Counted from the stretch's first letter, positions 28,971-40,048 are shown. The stretch is DNA of 64,000 bases from Ochrobactrum chromiisoli (GCF_026241335.1 NZ_JAPHAV010000003.1:124001-188000), one strand, 5' to 3'. Program-made: numbers and translations. Notes: generated by a model not told the origin, from the sequence alone.

Positions 28971-29186
28971 ATGATTAAATGGTGTACCGTTGGTGGTCTT
29001 GCGCTTGGCTTTGCTGTCGGGAGCTTGAGCCTGATCGGAGGAAACACCATATCGGTCAATGGAATGGCGATTGCTGGCTGGTACGGCGTCTGGACACTGG
29101 CCTTTGCACTCGGATTTGGCGGACTTCTGTTTGGCCTGATCTGGGCACTGGTGTTCAGAGCATTAGGAATGGCGGCGAGACGGTAA
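28971..29186 (+). CDS. Small two-helix membrane protein
   Basis: 71 residues, almost entirely two hydrophobic helices (about 5-25 and 38-64) joined by a short polar turn, with a basic C-terminal end. I do not recognise a family. It lies between lpdA and lipA, on the same strand, 63 bases after lpdA. GGAGGGCC upstream is a plausible ribosome site, although 17 bases from the ATG. Role unknown. Confidence 0.6.
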   Translation: MIKWCTVGGLALGFAVGSLSLIGGNTISVNGMAIAGWYGVWTLAFALGFGGLLFGLIWALVFRALGMAARR

Positions 29187-29311
29187 GCCGCAGTATATTG
29201 ACGATGTCTCCGGGCGTGCCAAGTTGACAGGGTAGAAGCCAGAGATTACGAACCGGACCCAATTTAGAAGCGTTTCAGATTTGTGATAGCTTCGGATAGG
29301 CAGGAAACAGC

Positions 29312-30274
29312 ATGGTTACAGTTCTCGACACGGTGAACCAGAGACGTCTTCGTCATCCGGAGAAGGCACATCGTCCGGACAATGAAATCCTGAAAAAGCC
29401 GGAATGGATCCGCGTTAAGGCTCCTGTTTCACGCGGTTATAATGAAACGCGTGAGATTGTTCGTTCGAACAAGCTTGTGACCGTTTGCGAAGAAGCCGGT
29501 TGCCCGAATATTGGCGAGTGCTGGGAAAAGAAGCACGCAACCTTTATGATTATGGGTGAAATCTGCACGCGCGCCTGTGCGTTCTGTAATGTTTCAACCG
29601 GCATTCCGAAGGCTCTCGATCCGAATGAGCCGGAAAGTGTAGCACGAGCCATCAAGCAGATGGGCCTTACCCACGTTGTGATCACTTCTGTTGATCGTGA
29701 TGATCTGGCCGATGGTGGCGCGCAGCATTTTGCCGATGTCATTCGCGCGATCCGCGAGGCAACACCGAAGACCACGATTGAAATTCTCACACCTGACTTT
29801 CTTCGCAAGGAAGGCGCGCTTGAAATCGTGGTCAAGGCCCGCCCCGATGTGTTCAATCACAATCTGGAAACGGTTCCGTCGAAATATCTCAAGGTTCGTC
29901 CGGGCGCTCGTTATTTCCATTCGATCCGTCTGTTGCAGCGCGTGAAGGAACTCGATCCGACAATCTTCACAAAATCCGGGATCATGGTCGGTCTTGGCGA
30001 AGAGCGGAACGAAATCTTGCAGCTTATGGATGATCTTCGTTCGGCTGACGTGGATTTTATGACCATCGGTCAGTATCTGCAGCCAACCCGCAAGCACCAT
30101 CCGGTGATCCGCTTCGTCACGCCAGACGAATTCAAGTCTTTTGAAACGATTGGCCGTACCAAGGGCTTCCTGCTGGTAGCGTCCAGCCCGCTGACGCGTT
30201 CATCACACCATGCCGGTGATGATTTCGCGAAGCTCAAGGCTGCGCGCGAAGCGCAGGTTGCAGTACAGGCTTAA
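29312..30274 (+). CDS. lipA: Lipoyl synthase
   Basis: 320 residues. LipA is a radical-SAM enzyme that inserts two sulfurs into octanoyl groups, making the lipoyl cofactor used by PdhB and PdhC just upstream. Both iron-sulfur sites are visible: the auxiliary cluster [12 protein letters not shown] (~56-67) and the radical-SAM CTRACAFC (~82-89). The C-terminal serine ligand region [11 protein letters not shown] is present. The next gene starts 6 bases after its stop. Confidence 0.97.
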   Translation: MVTVLDTVNQRRLRHPEKAHRPDNEILKKPEWIRVKAPVSRGYNETREIVRSNKLVTVCEEAGCPNIGECWEKKHATFMIMGEICTRACAFCNVSTGIPKALDPNEPESVARAIKQMGLTHVVITSVDRDDLADGGAQHFADVIRAIREATPKTTIEILTPDFLRKEGALEIVVKARPDVFNHNLETVPSKYLKVRPGARYFHSIRLLQRVKELDPTIFTKSGIMVGLGEERNEILQLMDDLRSADVDFMTIGQYLQPTRKHHPVIRFVTPDEFKSFETIGRTKGFLLVASSPLTRSSHHAGDDFAKLKAAREAQVAVQA

Positions 30275-30280
30275 ATTCGC

Positions 30281-30730
30281 ATGCCGCAATTCACCAACGT
30301 CAGACGCGTTCATCACAGGGCAGACGAAATGTTTGCCCTGGTTTCGGACGTGGAAAAATATCCGCAATTTTTGCCGATGTGTGAGGCTTTGTCCGTTCGT
30401 TCTCGTAAAGAGAAAGACGGCAAGACGCTTCTGATTGCCGATATGACGGTGGGCTATAAGCTGATCCGCGAGACGTTCACCAGCCAGGTGCTTTTGAAGC
30501 CTGAAGAAAACGTCATCGACGTGAAATATGTCGATGGTCCGTTCCGCTATCTCGACAATCGCTGGACTTTTAAACCGGTTGGGAACGGTTCGGAATGCGA
30601 TGTCGAGTTCTTCATCGATTATGAGTTCAAAAGCCGCACGCTTGGGCTTTTGATGGGGTCAATGTTCGATCTGGCGTTCCGCAAGTTTTCGGAAGCCTTT
30701 GAGAAGCGCGCCGATGCGATTTACGCTTAA
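30281..30730 (+). CDS. COQ10/RatA-like START-domain protein
   Basis: 149 residues of the polyketide cyclase/START family, beginning with the typical [19 protein letters not shown] (~11-29) and ending with [10 protein letters not shown]. In alphaproteobacteria and mitochondria COQ10 proteins bind ubiquinone and help its use in respiration; the related RatA name comes from E. coli. It is 6 bases after lipA, and its stop overlaps the stop of convergent cinA by four bases (TTAA). Confidence 0.85.
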   Translation: MPQFTNVRRVHHRADEMFALVSDVEKYPQFLPMCEALSVRSRKEKDGKTLLIADMTVGYKLIRETFTSQVLLKPEENVIDVKYVDGPFRYLDNRWTFKPVGNGSECDVEFFIDYEFKSRTLGLLMGSMFDLAFRKFSEAFEKRADAIYA

Positions 30731-31218
30731 GAATTAAGCGCTTCTAAAACCAGTCCCAGCGCGGACAGCACTGTTTCGTGACGAATATCTTCGCGCGATT
30801 TTTCACCAAAGCGGCATTCTTTATGCAACGTGGCAAAGCCTTTGCGTGCGCTGGCAATATGCACGAGGCCGACTGGCTTTTCAGTTGATCCGCCGCCCGG
30901 ACCGGCAATGCCTGTCACAGCAATGCTGATGCCTGCGCGGGAGTTGTGAAGCGCTCCTTCCGCCATGGCGATTGCCACTTCTTTTGAAACCGCGCCCAAA
31001 CGATTGATCAATTCCATCGGAACGCCGATCATTTCATTCTTGGCTTCATTGGAATAGGTGACAAAGCCGCGATCCACCACATCGGACGAACCGGCAATAT
31101 CGGTGAGTGCTGCCGCGATCAGCCCGCCGGTGCAGGATTCAGCTGTCGCAATCATAATGCCGTGTTTGCGACAAGCATTGAGTACGTCGGTGGCTTGAGC
31201 TTCCGCAATAAGCGTCAT
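30727..31218 (-). CDS. CinA C-terminal domain protein (nicotinamide-nucleotide amidase)
   Basis: 163 residues, the stand-alone CinA/PncC domain without the N-terminal molybdopterin-like part. PncC enzymes hydrolyse nicotinamide mononucleotide to nicotinate mononucleotide. Visible: [11 protein letters not shown] (~25-35), FVTYSNEAK (~52), and [16 protein letters not shown] (~103). Its ATG overlaps the ispDF stop (ATGA), so both are probably translated from one mRNA. Confidence 0.9.
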   Translation of the reverse strand: MTLIAEAQATDVLNACRKHGIMIATAESCTGGLIAAALTDIAGSSDVVDRGFVTYSNEAKNEMIGVPMELINRLGAVSKEVAIAMAEGALHNSRAGISIAVTGIAGPGGGSTEKPVGLVHIASARKGFATLHKECRFGEKSREDIRHETVLSALGLVLEALNS

Positions 31219-32438
31219 TCTGGCACCTCGCCGGGATAAATCACAGTTGCTGTTACAATAGCGGCAATGCCTTCGCCACGGCCAACAAAGCCCATCTTCT
31301 CGTTGGTGGTTGCTTTGACAGATACACGATCCTGCGAAATTCCAAGCATGTTGGCCATGGATTCCATCATTGCGGGGCGGTGGGGGCCGATCTTTGGTTC
31401 TTCTGCGATGATCGTCACATCGGCATTGGCAATGCGGCCACCCGCTTCACGCACGATCTTGACCGCATATTCAACGAAGATGTGCGATGCGGCACCTTTC
31501 CATTGCGGATCGGATGGCGGGAAGTGCGTGCCGATGTCGCCTGCGCCGCGTGTGGCAAGAAGCGCATCAGTCAGGGCATGCAGAGCCACATCGGCGTCCG
31601 AATGACCATTCAGTTTCCTGTTATGCGGAATGGCCACGCCGCAAAGCGTGACATGATCGCCGGGTTCAAAGCTGTGAACATCATAGCCATTGCCGGTGCG
31701 AATATCTGGAAATGAAGTCATACCTTGCCTCAAACGTTTATCGGCCATTTCAATATCTTTGGCCCATGTCAGTTTTGTATTGTCGGGGGAACCTTCAATG
31801 ATGCGCACGGGCAGGCCAAAAGCCTCTGCAATGGATGCATCATCGGTAAAGTCTGAGCGGCCGCTAAGATATGCCTTTTCATGCGCATCAAGGATTGGCG
31901 CAAAAGGAAAAGCCTGCGGGGTTTGCGCGGAAAAAAGACCAGCTCGTGGAACTGTTGTTTTTACGGTTCCATCACTGGCCGATTGTTTCAGCGTGTCGGA
32001 TACAGCAAGTGCTGGCAATACGCCTTCTGTTGGTGTCAGCGTGCCGAATATGCCTTCAAGAAAACTCTGGTTGATGAAGGGGCGCACACCATCGTGAATA
32101 AGCACATAGTGCGGTGCATCGTTTTTCAGTGCCAGCAATCCAAGCCGTGTTGATTCCTGTCGCGTTGGGCCGCCAATGACGACACGCACGTTTGAATAGT
32201 GCCCGGTGATGGCATTTTCATAGAGATTGCGATCATCGGCATGAATGACCACGATGATCTCCTCAATCGCAGAGCATTGCGCAAAAACCCGCAGTGTGCG
32301 CGAAAGCACGGCTTCGCCGCCGATGCGCCGATATTGTTTCGGCCCTTCGATGCTTTGTCCTGCCCGTTCGCCGCGTCCTGCGGCTACGATCACTGCTGCT
32401 GCCCGTGAAATCTCGCTCGCCTCTGCCAAAAGATTCAT
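31215..32438 (-). CDS. ispDF: Bifunctional IspD/IspF isoprenoid enzyme
   Basis: 407 residues from the ATG at 32438; a 14-residue upstream extension is not conserved. It combines two steps of the methylerythritol phosphate pathway. The N-terminal IspD domain (~1-240) has [12 protein letters not shown] (CTP binding), HDGVRPF and a DD in [11 protein letters not shown]. The C-terminal IspF domain (~250-407) has GNGYDVHSF and [16 protein letters not shown] (metal-binding Asp/His). The fusion is common in alphaproteobacteria. Confidence 0.96.
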   Translation of the reverse strand: MNLLAEASEISRAAAVIVAAGRGERAGQSIEGPKQYRRIGGEAVLSRTLRVFAQCSAIEEIIVVIHADDRNLYENAITGHYSNVRVVIGGPTRQESTRLGLLALKNDAPHYVLIHDGVRPFINQSFLEGIFGTLTPTEGVLPALAVSDTLKQSASDGTVKTTVPRAGLFSAQTPQAFPFAPILDAHEKAYLSGRSDFTDDASIAEAFGLPVRIIEGSPDNTKLTWAKDIEMADKRLRQGMTSFPDIRTGNGYDVHSFEPGDHVTLCGVAIPHNRKLNGHSDADVALHALTDALLATRGAGDIGTHFPPSDPQWKGAASHIFVEYAVKIVREAGGRIANADVTIIAEEPKIGPHRPAMMESMANMLGISQDRVSVKATTNEKMGFVGRGEGIAAIVTATVIYPGEVPE

Positions 32439-32585
32439 CTCGTTCAATGCCGAATAATGCCTTGCGCAAATAATTGCCACACCGCAATGGATTTATCCGC
32501 ATGAGCATGCGCTTTTCCTTGCGTTCAACACGTCAAATGATTAAAGTGTGTGCTAATTGCATCATGCACACCAAATGAGCATATC

Positions 32586-33581
32586 TTGATCACTCCTCTC
32601 GGTCAGCCTTTAAGCATAGGCAATGTGGTTGTTCCAAACCGCATATTTCTGGCGCCTATGTCCGGCGTTTCTGATCTTCCATTTCGAAAACGTGCCGCCG
32701 AAGCCGGTGCGGGAATGGTTGTTTCGGAAATGGTTGCAAGCGCTGAACTCTGCAATCGTCATAAGGAAAGCCTGTTGCGTCTCTCCGGTGAGGGGCTTGG
32801 CACGCATGTGGTGCAGCTTGCTGGTCGTGAAGCGCATTGGATGGGCGAGGCAGCCAAGATCGCTGAAGGCGAGGGCGCTGATATTATCGACATCAATATG
32901 GGGTGCCCTGCCAAAAAGGTAACGGGTGGCTATTCCGGTTCTGCGCTGATGCGCGATCTGGACCATGCGATGACCTTGGTTGAGGCAACCGTGAATGCTG
33001 TGAAAGTGCCGGTTACGCTCAAAATGCGTCTTGGCTGGGACGAAAACAGCATCAATGCGCCGGAACTTGCAAAGCGCGCCGAGGATGCGGGCGTTATGAT
33101 GGTGACAGTGCATGGGCGTACGCGCTGCCAGTTCTATGAAGGCAAAGCCGACTGGGATGCCATTCATGCGGTGCGCGATGTCGTGAAGATCCCACTGGTT
33201 GCCAATGGCGATGTGTCATCATTGGAAGATGCGGAAGAATTGCAGCGCCGTTCGGGTGCTGATGCGGTGATGATCGGGCGTGCGTCTTATGGCCAGCCAT
33301 GGCTTGCGGGATTGATTGCGGGCAGCGACTTTGCACCGCGATCAGATCAAGAGATTCTTTCTTATATTATAAGACATTACGAAGATATGCTCGACCATTA
33401 TGGCAGCAAGACCGGCATTCGCCATTCAAGAAAACATCTTGGTTGGTATCTGGAACCTCATGCGGGTGAAGCATTCTCTCACGCAGATAAGGCTGAAATC
33501 ATGACGCTCACTGATCCTCAAGCGGTTATCGCGGCGCTTTCCCGCGTTTTTCTGCATGAAGCAGACAGAAAGGTCGCATGA
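32586..33581 (+). CDS. dusB: tRNA-dihydrouridine synthase DusB
   Basis: 331 residues if translation starts at TTG 32586 ([11 protein letters not shown] follows); GTG 32550 would add 12 residues. The FMN enzyme reduces uridines in the tRNA D-loop. Visible: [13 protein letters not shown] (~24), the catalytic cysteine in [12 protein letters not shown] (~102), RLGWDENS and [10 protein letters not shown] (~178), and VANGDVSS (~203). In alphaproteobacteria this gene (formerly nifR3) heads the ntrBC operon; here its stop overlaps ntrB as ATGA. Confidence 0.93.
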   Translation: MITPLGQPLSIGNVVVPNRIFLAPMSGVSDLPFRKRAAEAGAGMVVSEMVASAELCNRHKESLLRLSGEGLGTHVVQLAGREAHWMGEAAKIAEGEGADIIDINMGCPAKKVTGGYSGSALMRDLDHAMTLVEATVNAVKVPVTLKMRLGWDENSINAPELAKRAEDAGVMMVTVHGRTRCQFYEGKADWDAIHAVRDVVKIPLVANGDVSSLEDAEELQRRSGADAVMIGRASYGQPWLAGLIAGSDFAPRSDQEILSYIIRHYEDMLDHYGSKTGIRHSRKHLGWYLEPHAGEAFSHADKAEIMTLTDPQAVIAALSRVFLHEADRKVA

Positions 33582-34708
33582 TGGGTGGTCGAGGAGACAT
33601 GAACGGTATTCCAGCAATCATTCTGGATGCGATCAATCAGCCTGTGATTATGGTCGGTGCCGACAATCATATTGTCTATGCGAATATGGATGCGGAACAG
33701 TTTTTCCGCTCAGGCTCTTCCATTTTGGCGCGCAATCGTCTCGAATCCTTTTTGCCTTTCGGGAGCCCTTTGCTGGCTCTGGTGGATCAGGTGCGCACAG
33801 CGCAAGTGCCGGTCAATGAATATCGCGTCGATATTTCATCGCCCAAACTGGGTGCCGAACGTATTGTCGATCTTTATGTTGCGCCGGTTATCGAAACGCC
33901 GGGGGCAGTGGTTATTCTGTTTAAAGAAAAGACCATGGCGGAGAAAATCGACCGCCAGATGACCCATCGGGGCGCTGCACGGTCGGTGACAGGCCTTGCT
34001 TCCATGCTGGCGCACGAGATCAAGAATCCACTTTCTGGCATTCGTGGCGCAGCGCAATTGCTTGAACAGGTTGTTGGCGATGAAGATCGCCCGCTGGCTC
34101 GACTGATTACCGACGAAACGGATCGTATTGTGAAGCTTGTCGATCGCATGGAAGTGTTTTCCGACGAACGTCCAATCGAACGCACGGCGGTCAATATTTA
34201 TTCGGTGCTGGACCATGTGAAGACATTGGCGCGCAACGGTTTTGCGCGGCATATCCGTTTTATTGAGGAATATGACCCGTCATTGCCGCCAGTTTACGCC
34301 AATCGCGACCAGCTGGTGCAGGTATTTCTCAATTTGGTGAAAAATGCTGCGGAGGCACTGGGTGATAGCGAAGGTGCGGAAATTACGCTCTCGACAGCGT
34401 ATCGTCCGGGGATTCGCCTGCAAGTGCCGGGTGCGAGTGATCGGGTGGCTTTGCCCCTGGAGTTCTGCGTGCAGGATAATGGTCCGGGCGTGCCAGAGGA
34501 TATGCTGCCGCATCTGTTTGATCCGTTTGTGACGACCAAGACCAATGGATCGGGGCTTGGATTGGCGCTGGTTGCCAAAATCATTGGCGATCATGGCGGG
34601 GTGATTGAATGCGACAGCCATCCATCGCGCACCACATTCCGTATTCTTATGCCGCAGTGGAAAAGTTCTGCCGATAATATGTCTGCAAAGACAGGAGACA
34701 AAGCATGA
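33578..34708 (+). CDS. ntrB: Nitrogen regulation sensor kinase NtrB
   Basis: 376 residues; the ATG at 33578 overlaps the dusB stop, and MNGIPAII at 33599 is an alternative start. Cytoplasmic, with an N-terminal PAS domain (~8-120), an H-box [11 protein letters not shown] (~145), an N-box LVKNAAEA (~258) and G-boxes [10 protein letters not shown] and GSGLGLALV. It phosphorylates or dephosphorylates NtrC under PII control. The stop overlaps the ntrC start by 4 bases, so the genes are coupled. Confidence 0.95.
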   Translation: MMGGRGDMNGIPAIILDAINQPVIMVGADNHIVYANMDAEQFFRSGSSILARNRLESFLPFGSPLLALVDQVRTAQVPVNEYRVDISSPKLGAERIVDLYVAPVIETPGAVVILFKEKTMAEKIDRQMTHRGAARSVTGLASMLAHEIKNPLSGIRGAAQLLEQVVGDEDRPLARLITDETDRIVKLVDRMEVFSDERPIERTAVNIYSVLDHVKTLARNGFARHIRFIEEYDPSLPPVYANRDQLVQVFLNLVKNAAEALGDSEGAEITLSTAYRPGIRLQVPGASDRVALPLEFCVQDNGPGVPEDMLPHLFDPFVTTKTNGSGLGLALVAKIIGDHGGVIECDSHPSRTTFRILMPQWKSSADNMSAKTGDKA

Positions 34709-36174
34709 TAGCCGGACGTCCGACAGGAACGATACTCGTCGCAGACGACGATGCTGCAATTCGTACAGTGCTAAATCAGGCATTGTCGCGCGCAGGTTTT
34801 GATGTTCGGGTTACGTCCAATGCGGCCTCGCTCTGGCGCTGGGTCGCGGCTGGCGATGGCGATCTGGTGATTACAGACGTCAATATGCCGGATGAAAATG
34901 CCTTTGATCTGTTGCCGCGCATCAAGAAAATGCGCCCTGATCTGCCGATTGTGGTGATGAGCGCGCAGAATACATTTATGACTGCGATCCGCGCTTCGGA
35001 AGCGGGGGCGTATGAATATCTGCCAAAGCCTTTCGATCTGACGGAACTGATCAATATTGTTGGGCGCGCGCTTTCCGAGCCAAAGCATAAGCCTGTTGCG
35101 GTTGTTCCTGATGAGCAGTCGGAACATATGCCACTGGTCGGTCGCTCGCCTGCAATGCAGGAAATCTATCGCGTCTTGGCGCGCATGATGCAGACAGATC
35201 TCACCATGATGGTGACAGGTGAGTCGGGTACGGGCAAGGAACTGGTAGCGCGCGCGCTTCATGAATATGGTCGCCGTCGCAAAGGGCCATTTGTGGCTAT
35301 TAATATGGCTGCAATTCCGCGCGATCTGATCGAATCTGAACTGTTTGGCCATGAAAAAGGTGCCTTTACCGGGGCGCAAAACCGCTCCAGCGGTCGTTTT
35401 GAGCAGGCCAATGGCGGCACACTGTTTCTTGACGAAATTGGCGACATGCCGATGGAAGCGCAGACGCGTCTGCTACGCGTGCTACAGCAGGGCGAATATA
35501 TGACGGTTGGTGGCCGCACACCGATCAAGACCGATGTGCGGATCGTGGCTGCAACCAACAAGGATTTGCGCCAGCTCATCGCGCAGGGGCTTTTCCGTGA
35601 AGATCTCTATTATCGTCTGAATGTTGTGCCTTTGCGCCTGCCACCACTTCGTGAGCGCAGCGAAGATGTGCCCGATCTCGTGCGCCATTTCTTTAAGCGG
35701 GCAGCGGAAGAAGGGTTGCCAGAAAAGCGTATCACCGCGGCAGGCTTTGATATGATGCGCCGTTATCCTTGGCCGGGTAATGTGCGTGAGCTCGAAAACC
35801 TGGTGCGCAGGCTCGCCGCGCTTTATCCGCAGGATGAAATATCTCCCGAAATCATTGAAGCCGAGCTTAAGTCTGAGCTTGCCAAGCCGGATGCCCCGGC
35901 AGTTGTTTCGGGTGATCTGGAAAACATAACCATCTCGCAGGTGGTGGAGCAGAATATGCAACGCTACTTCGCATCATTTGGTGCGGATCTGCCGCCGCCA
36001 GGGCTTTATCATCGTGTGCTTGCCGAACTGGAATACCCGCTGATTCTTGCATGTCTTACGGCAACGCGCGGCAACCAGATCAAAGCGGCTGAGATTCTCG
36101 GGCTTAATCGCAATACGTTGCGCAAGAAAATCAGAGAACTTGGCGTCAACATCTATCGCGGCGCCAAGCAATAA
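34705..36174 (+). CDS. ntrC: Nitrogen regulation response regulator NtrC
   Basis: 489 residues. Receiver domain (~8-125) with the phospho-acceptor in [11 protein letters not shown]+ domain (~145-375) with GESGTGKE (Walker A), the sigma-54 contact loop GAFTGA and LDEIGDMP (Walker B), and a C-terminal Fis-type helix-turn-helix ([18 protein letters not shown]). All activator residues are present, so it should activate sigma-54 promoters for nitrogen assimilation. A hairpin with a bulge follows (36220-36251). Confidence 0.97.
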   Translation: MIAGRPTGTILVADDDAAIRTVLNQALSRAGFDVRVTSNAASLWRWVAAGDGDLVITDVNMPDENAFDLLPRIKKMRPDLPIVVMSAQNTFMTAIRASEAGAYEYLPKPFDLTELINIVGRALSEPKHKPVAVVPDEQSEHMPLVGRSPAMQEIYRVLARMMQTDLTMMVTGESGTGKELVARALHEYGRRRKGPFVAINMAAIPRDLIESELFGHEKGAFTGAQNRSSGRFEQANGGTLFLDEIGDMPMEAQTRLLRVLQQGEYMTVGGRTPIKTDVRIVAATNKDLRQLIAQGLFREDLYYRLNVVPLRLPPLRERSEDVPDLVRHFFKRAAEEGLPEKRITAAGFDMMRRYPWPGNVRELENLVRRLAALYPQDEISPEIIEAELKSELAKPDAPAVVSGDLENITISQVVEQNMQRYFASFGADLPPPGLYHRVLAELEYPLILACLTATRGNQIKAAEILGLNRNTLRKKIRELGVNIYRGAKQ

Positions 36175-36219
36175 GCCGCCGTTGGTGAACGCACGATAAT
36201 TTCGCGAAATTTGATCAGT

Positions 36220-36258
36220 GCGCCTTTTGATCTGATTTATCAGATCGGCGCTCTTGTT
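36220..36258 (+). terminator. Hairpin after ntrC
   Basis: GCGCC-tttt-GATCTGA-TTTA-TCAGATC-GGCGC, a two-part stem with a TTTT bulge, followed by TCTTGTTTG. Likely separates ntrBC from ntrYX at least partly. Confidence 0.6.
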
Positions 36259-36350
36259 TGGTGTTTGTGCATTATCCAGCATAAGGCCGCGTCGCAGTTT
36301 TGCTGGAAATGCTATTAACCTGTAAACAATCGTTGCATTTTCGCCACAAT

Positions 36351-36370
36351 GCGTTGCATAGATGCAACGC
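36351..36370. promoter_or_regulatory. Palindrome upstream of ntrY
   Basis: GCGTTGCAT-AG-ATGCAACGC has perfect 9-base arms. A half copy, CGTTGCAT, lies 15 bases further upstream (36330-36337). It is 12-21 bases before the likely ntrY start codons, so it could be an operator or an mRNA hairpin limiting translation. Confidence 0.45.
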
Positions 36371-36381
36371 TATTGGGTAAC

Positions 36382-38664
36382 ATGGTTAACATGAACACAG
36401 CGAATCTGACCACGGAAATGGACAAAGCGGAGCAATCATCGCGTAGCGGTGAGGGGCGCAGACTTCTTGCGCTGCCTGGTATCATCACCGTTGTCCTGGC
36501 GCTGATCACAGCGTCTATTTCTTTTGCCATCCTGATCGGCATTACGCCAATCACGCCGGATCGTGCAGTGACGCTTGCGCTGGTGATTGTTAATGTTGCG
36601 CTGATTGTATTTCTCATCCTGCTGATTTGCCGAGAAATCTACCGGATCATCTCGGCACGCAGGTTGGGAAAAGCCGCTTCAAGACTTCACGTCCGTATTG
36701 TGGCGCTGTTCTCGTTGATTGCGGCAATTCCCGCAATTGTGGTGGCAATTGTTGCATCGGTCACACTCAATCTCGGTCTCGACCGCTGGTTTGATACCAA
36801 TACGCGTGACATTGTCAGTTCGTCGCAGAGTCTGACGACGGCCTATATTCGTGAAACGGCGCTCAACCTGCAAAGCACATCATTTTCAATGTTGCAGGAA
36901 CTGGATGCGCAACGCACACTCTATAGTCTCGATAGAGGTGGTTTCATTCGATATATGACCCTGCAAGCGGGTGGCCGGGGGCTGCTGGGTGCGTTTTTGG
37001 TGCGTGAAGATGGGGATGTCGTTGTTAAAAGCGAGACTGGTGTTGAAGCACGCCTTCCAGCACCAACCGAAGATGCTTTGAAGACGGCTGTAGACGGCAA
37101 GCCGGTGATCATCCCTCCGGGCAACAGTAATTTTGTTGGCGCAGTTATCAAAATGCGCGAGATTCCAGATCTTTACCTTTATACGGTGCGCTCGGTTGAT
37201 CAGCAGATTCTTGAAGCCATGCGCCTGATGGAAGCGAACACTGCGCGCTATCAGGAGATGGATGCCAACCGCATTCCAACGCAGATCGCTTTTGCGCTGC
37301 TTTATTTCGGTCTGACGCTCATTGTTCTGTTGTCAGCGATATGGACTGGTATTGCTGTTGCCGACCGTCTTGTTCGCCCGATCCGGTTGTTGATCGGTGC
37401 TGCTGACGATGTGGCTGCCGGCAATCTTGATAGCTCTGTGCCCGTGCGTTCTTCAGACGGTGACGTTGGCGCGCTGTCTGGCACGTTCAACAACATGGTT
37501 GCTGAACTCAAAAGCCAGCGCAATGAACTCTTGTCTGCCAAAGATCAGATTGATGAGCGCCGTCGCTTCTCGGAAGCTGTGCTTTCTGGTGTGACAGCGG
37601 GCGTTATCGGCATTGAGTCGGATGGCTCGATTTCTATCCTCAACCGCTCTGCCGAGCATATGTTTGGTGTCAGCTCAGAGGATGCCATCGGCAAGAGCCT
37701 GAGTAGCATCGCGCCCGAAATCGGGCAGGCCTTTGAAGTTGCGCGCACAACGGGGCGTACGGTTCATCGTGAGCAGGTCAGTATGACCCGTAACGGTGTT
37801 GCACGCACCTATAATGTGCAGGTGACGGTTGAAGATGCAGATTCCGACGATCATTCCTATGTCGTGACCGTCGATGACATTACGGATCTTGTTCAGGCGC
37901 AGCGGTCTTCTGCATGGGCAGACGTCGCACGTCGAATTGCCCATGAGATCAAAAATCCGCTCACCCCGATCCAGCTTTCGGCAGAACGTATTCGCCGTCG
38001 CTATGGTAAGGTGATTGTCGAAGATCGTGAAGTCTTTGATCAGTGTACGGATACGATCATTCGGCAGGTCGGTGATATTGGTCGCATGGTGGATGAGTTC
38101 TCGTCTTTTGCGCGGATGCCGAAGCCTGAAATGAAGGCCATGGACATGCGCGAGGCTTTGCGCGAGGCATCATTCCTTATCGAGGTAAGCCGTCAGGACA
38201 TAAAATTCACCAATGACTATGGTTCTGAAAAGCTGATTGGTTCTTTTGATAGCCGATTGATTGGCCAAGCATTCGGCAATGTTATCAAGAATGCCAGCGA
38301 GGCAATTGACGCCGTGCCAAAGGAAGAGCGCGGTGAGGGGCATATCCTCGTTCGCTCGAAAAAGGCGGATGGACAGCTCATCGTTGATGTCATCGACAAT
38401 GGCAAAGGTTTGCCGCGTGATGATCGTCAGAAGCTTTTGGAGCCTTATATGACAACGCGAGAGAAAGGCACCGGCCTCGGTCTCGCTATTGTTCGCAAGA
38501 TCGTGGAAGACCACGGCGGACATCTGGAATTGCATGATGCGCCAGCAGATTTTTACGAAGGTCGTGGCGCAATGATACGGATGATTTTCCCTGAAGTTTC
38601 CACTGGTTCGTCCGGTTCGGAAGAGGGAAGTCATGGAAACGAGATAATTGGACAGGTGATCTAA
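36382..38664 (+). CDS. ntrY: Membrane sensor kinase NtrY
   Basis: 760 residues from ATG 36382 (36391 is equally possible; 36349 would put the start inside a palindrome). Three hydrophobic helices near the N-terminus and one near residue 310 enclose a periplasmic segment; then HAMP (~325-385), PAS (~405-510), and kinase domains with [13 protein letters not shown] (H-box), IKNASEA, DNGKGLPRDD and GTGLGLAI. NtrY responds to nitrogen or redox conditions in related species and phosphorylates NtrX, whose gene follows directly. Confidence 0.94.
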   Translation: MVNMNTANLTTEMDKAEQSSRSGEGRRLLALPGIITVVLALITASISFAILIGITPITPDRAVTLALVIVNVALIVFLILLICREIYRIISARRLGKAASRLHVRIVALFSLIAAIPAIVVAIVASVTLNLGLDRWFDTNTRDIVSSSQSLTTAYIRETALNLQSTSFSMLQELDAQRTLYSLDRGGFIRYMTLQAGGRGLLGAFLVREDGDVVVKSETGVEARLPAPTEDALKTAVDGKPVIIPPGNSNFVGAVIKMREIPDLYLYTVRSVDQQILEAMRLMEANTARYQEMDANRIPTQIAFALLYFGLTLIVLLSAIWTGIAVADRLVRPIRLLIGAADDVAAGNLDSSVPVRSSDGDVGALSGTFNNMVAELKSQRNELLSAKDQIDERRRFSEAVLSGVTAGVIGIESDGSISILNRSAEHMFGVSSEDAIGKSLSSIAPEIGQAFEVARTTGRTVHREQVSMTRNGVARTYNVQVTVEDADSDDHSYVVTVDDITDLVQAQRSSAWADVARRIAHEIKNPLTPIQLSAERIRRRYGKVIVEDREVFDQCTDTIIRQVGDIGRMVDEFSSFARMPKPEMKAMDMREALREASFLIEVSRQDIKFTNDYGSEKLIGSFDSRLIGQAFGNVIKNASEAIDAVPKEERGEGHILVRSKKADGQLIVDVIDNGKGLPRDDRQKLLEPYMTTREKGTGLGLAIVRKIVEDHGGHLELHDAPADFYEGRGAMIRMIFPEVSTGSSGSEEGSHGNEIIGQVI

Positions 38665-38665
38665 T

Positions 38666-40027
38666 ATGGCAGCCGATATTCTTGTAGTTGATGACGAAGC
38701 GGATATTCGGGAACTCGTTGCCGGTATTCTGAGCGATGAAGGTCATGAAACCCGCACGGCCTTTGATGCTGATAGTGCGCTTGCGGCAATTGATGATCGT
38801 GTGCCGCGACTGGTGTTTCTGGATATCTGGTTGCAGGGAAGCCGTCTCGACGGGCTTGCGCTGCTTGATGAAATCAAGAAGCAACACCCTGATCTGCCTG
38901 TTGTGATGATTTCCGGTCACGGCAATATTGAAACGGCTGTGTCGGCGATCCGTCGCGGCGCTTATGACTTTATCGAAAAGCCGTTCAAGGCCGACCGTCT
39001 TATTCTGGTTGCCGAACGTGCACTCGAAACATCGAAGCTGAAGCGCGAAGTTTCCAGCCTGCGTAAGCGTAGCGGCAACAGCATGGAGCTCATTGGCGCG
39101 TCGCTTGCGATCAACCAGTTGCGTCAGACCATTGAGCGCGTTGCGCCAACCAATAGCCGCATCATGATTACCGGCCCTTCGGGCGCAGGGAAAGAACTTG
39201 CTGCGCGCGCTATTCATGCGCAATCGAGTCGCGCCAATGGCCCGTTCGTGACCGTTAATGCTGCAACCATTACGCCGGAACGTATGGAAATTGAGCTTTT
39301 CGGCACCGAAATGGACGGTGGTGAGCGTAAGGTCGGTGCGCTGGAAGAAGCGCATGGCGGTATTCTCTATCTCGATGAAATCGCGGATATGCCGCGTGAA
39401 ACGCAAAATAAGATTTTGCGTGTTCTTGTCGATCAGCAGTTTGAGCGTGTTGGCGGAACCAAGCGCGTGAAGGTTGATGTTCGTATCATTTCCTCCACAG
39501 CACAGAACCTTGAAGGCATGATTGCTGAAGGTACATTCCGCGAAGACCTGTTTCATCGTCTCTCTGTGGTGCCCGTACATGTTCCGCCCCTCGCGTCGCG
39601 TCGAGAGGATATTCCTTCTCTGGTCGAATATTTCATGACGCAGATTGCGGAACAGGCAGGCATCAAACCGCGCAAGATCGGCTCTGATGCGATGGCTGTT
39701 TTGCAGGCGCATAGCTGGCCGGGTAATATTCGTCAGTTACGCAACAATGTTGAACGTCTGATGATTTTGGCGCGTGGCGATGATCCGGAAGCGCCTATTA
39801 CAGCCGATCTTCTGCCTGCGGAAATTGGTGATACGCTGCCACGCGCGCCAACAGAATCCGATCAGCACATTATGGCTTTGCCCTTGCGGGAAGCGCGCGA
39901 GCGTTTCGAGAAGGAATATCTTATTGCGCAGATCAATCGCTTTGGCGGCAATATTTCACGCACGGCGGAATTTGTTGGCATGGAGCGCTCGGCATTGCAT
40001 CGCAAGCTCAAGTCGCTTGGCGTATAA
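38666..40027 (+). CDS. ntrX: Response regulator NtrX lacking the GAFTGA loop
   Basis: 453 residues. Receiver domain (~1-120; VFLDIWLQG holds the phospho-acceptor), AAA+ domain (~135-365) with an intact Walker A GPSGAGKE and LDEIADMPR, and a C-terminal Fis-type helix-turn-helix. Where NtrC has GAFTGA, this protein reads MDGGERKVGALEE, so contact with sigma-54 is unlikely. Absence of this loop has been described for NtrX in other alphaproteobacteria. It starts 1 base after the ntrY stop. Confidence 0.95.
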   Translation: MAADILVVDDEADIRELVAGILSDEGHETRTAFDADSALAAIDDRVPRLVFLDIWLQGSRLDGLALLDEIKKQHPDLPVVMISGHGNIETAVSAIRRGAYDFIEKPFKADRLILVAERALETSKLKREVSSLRKRSGNSMELIGASLAINQLRQTIERVAPTNSRIMITGPSGAGKELAARAIHAQSSRANGPFVTVNAATITPERMEIELFGTEMDGGERKVGALEEAHGGILYLDEIADMPRETQNKILRVLVDQQFERVGGTKRVKVDVRIISSTAQNLEGMIAEGTFREDLFHRLSVVPVHVPPLASRREDIPSLVEYFMTQIAEQAGIKPRKIGSDAMAVLQAHSWPGNIRQLRNNVERLMILARGDDPEAPITADLLPAEIGDTLPRAPTESDQHIMALPLREARERFEKEYLIAQINRFGGNISRTAEFVGMERSALHRKLKSLGV

Positions 40028-40048
40028 CGGTAAACAGGCGGGGCTATC

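Noticed and set aside
38486-39712. 408-codon minus-strand frame opposite ntrY/ntrX
   Set aside because: Antisense shadow; both real genes on the plus strand have intact motifs.
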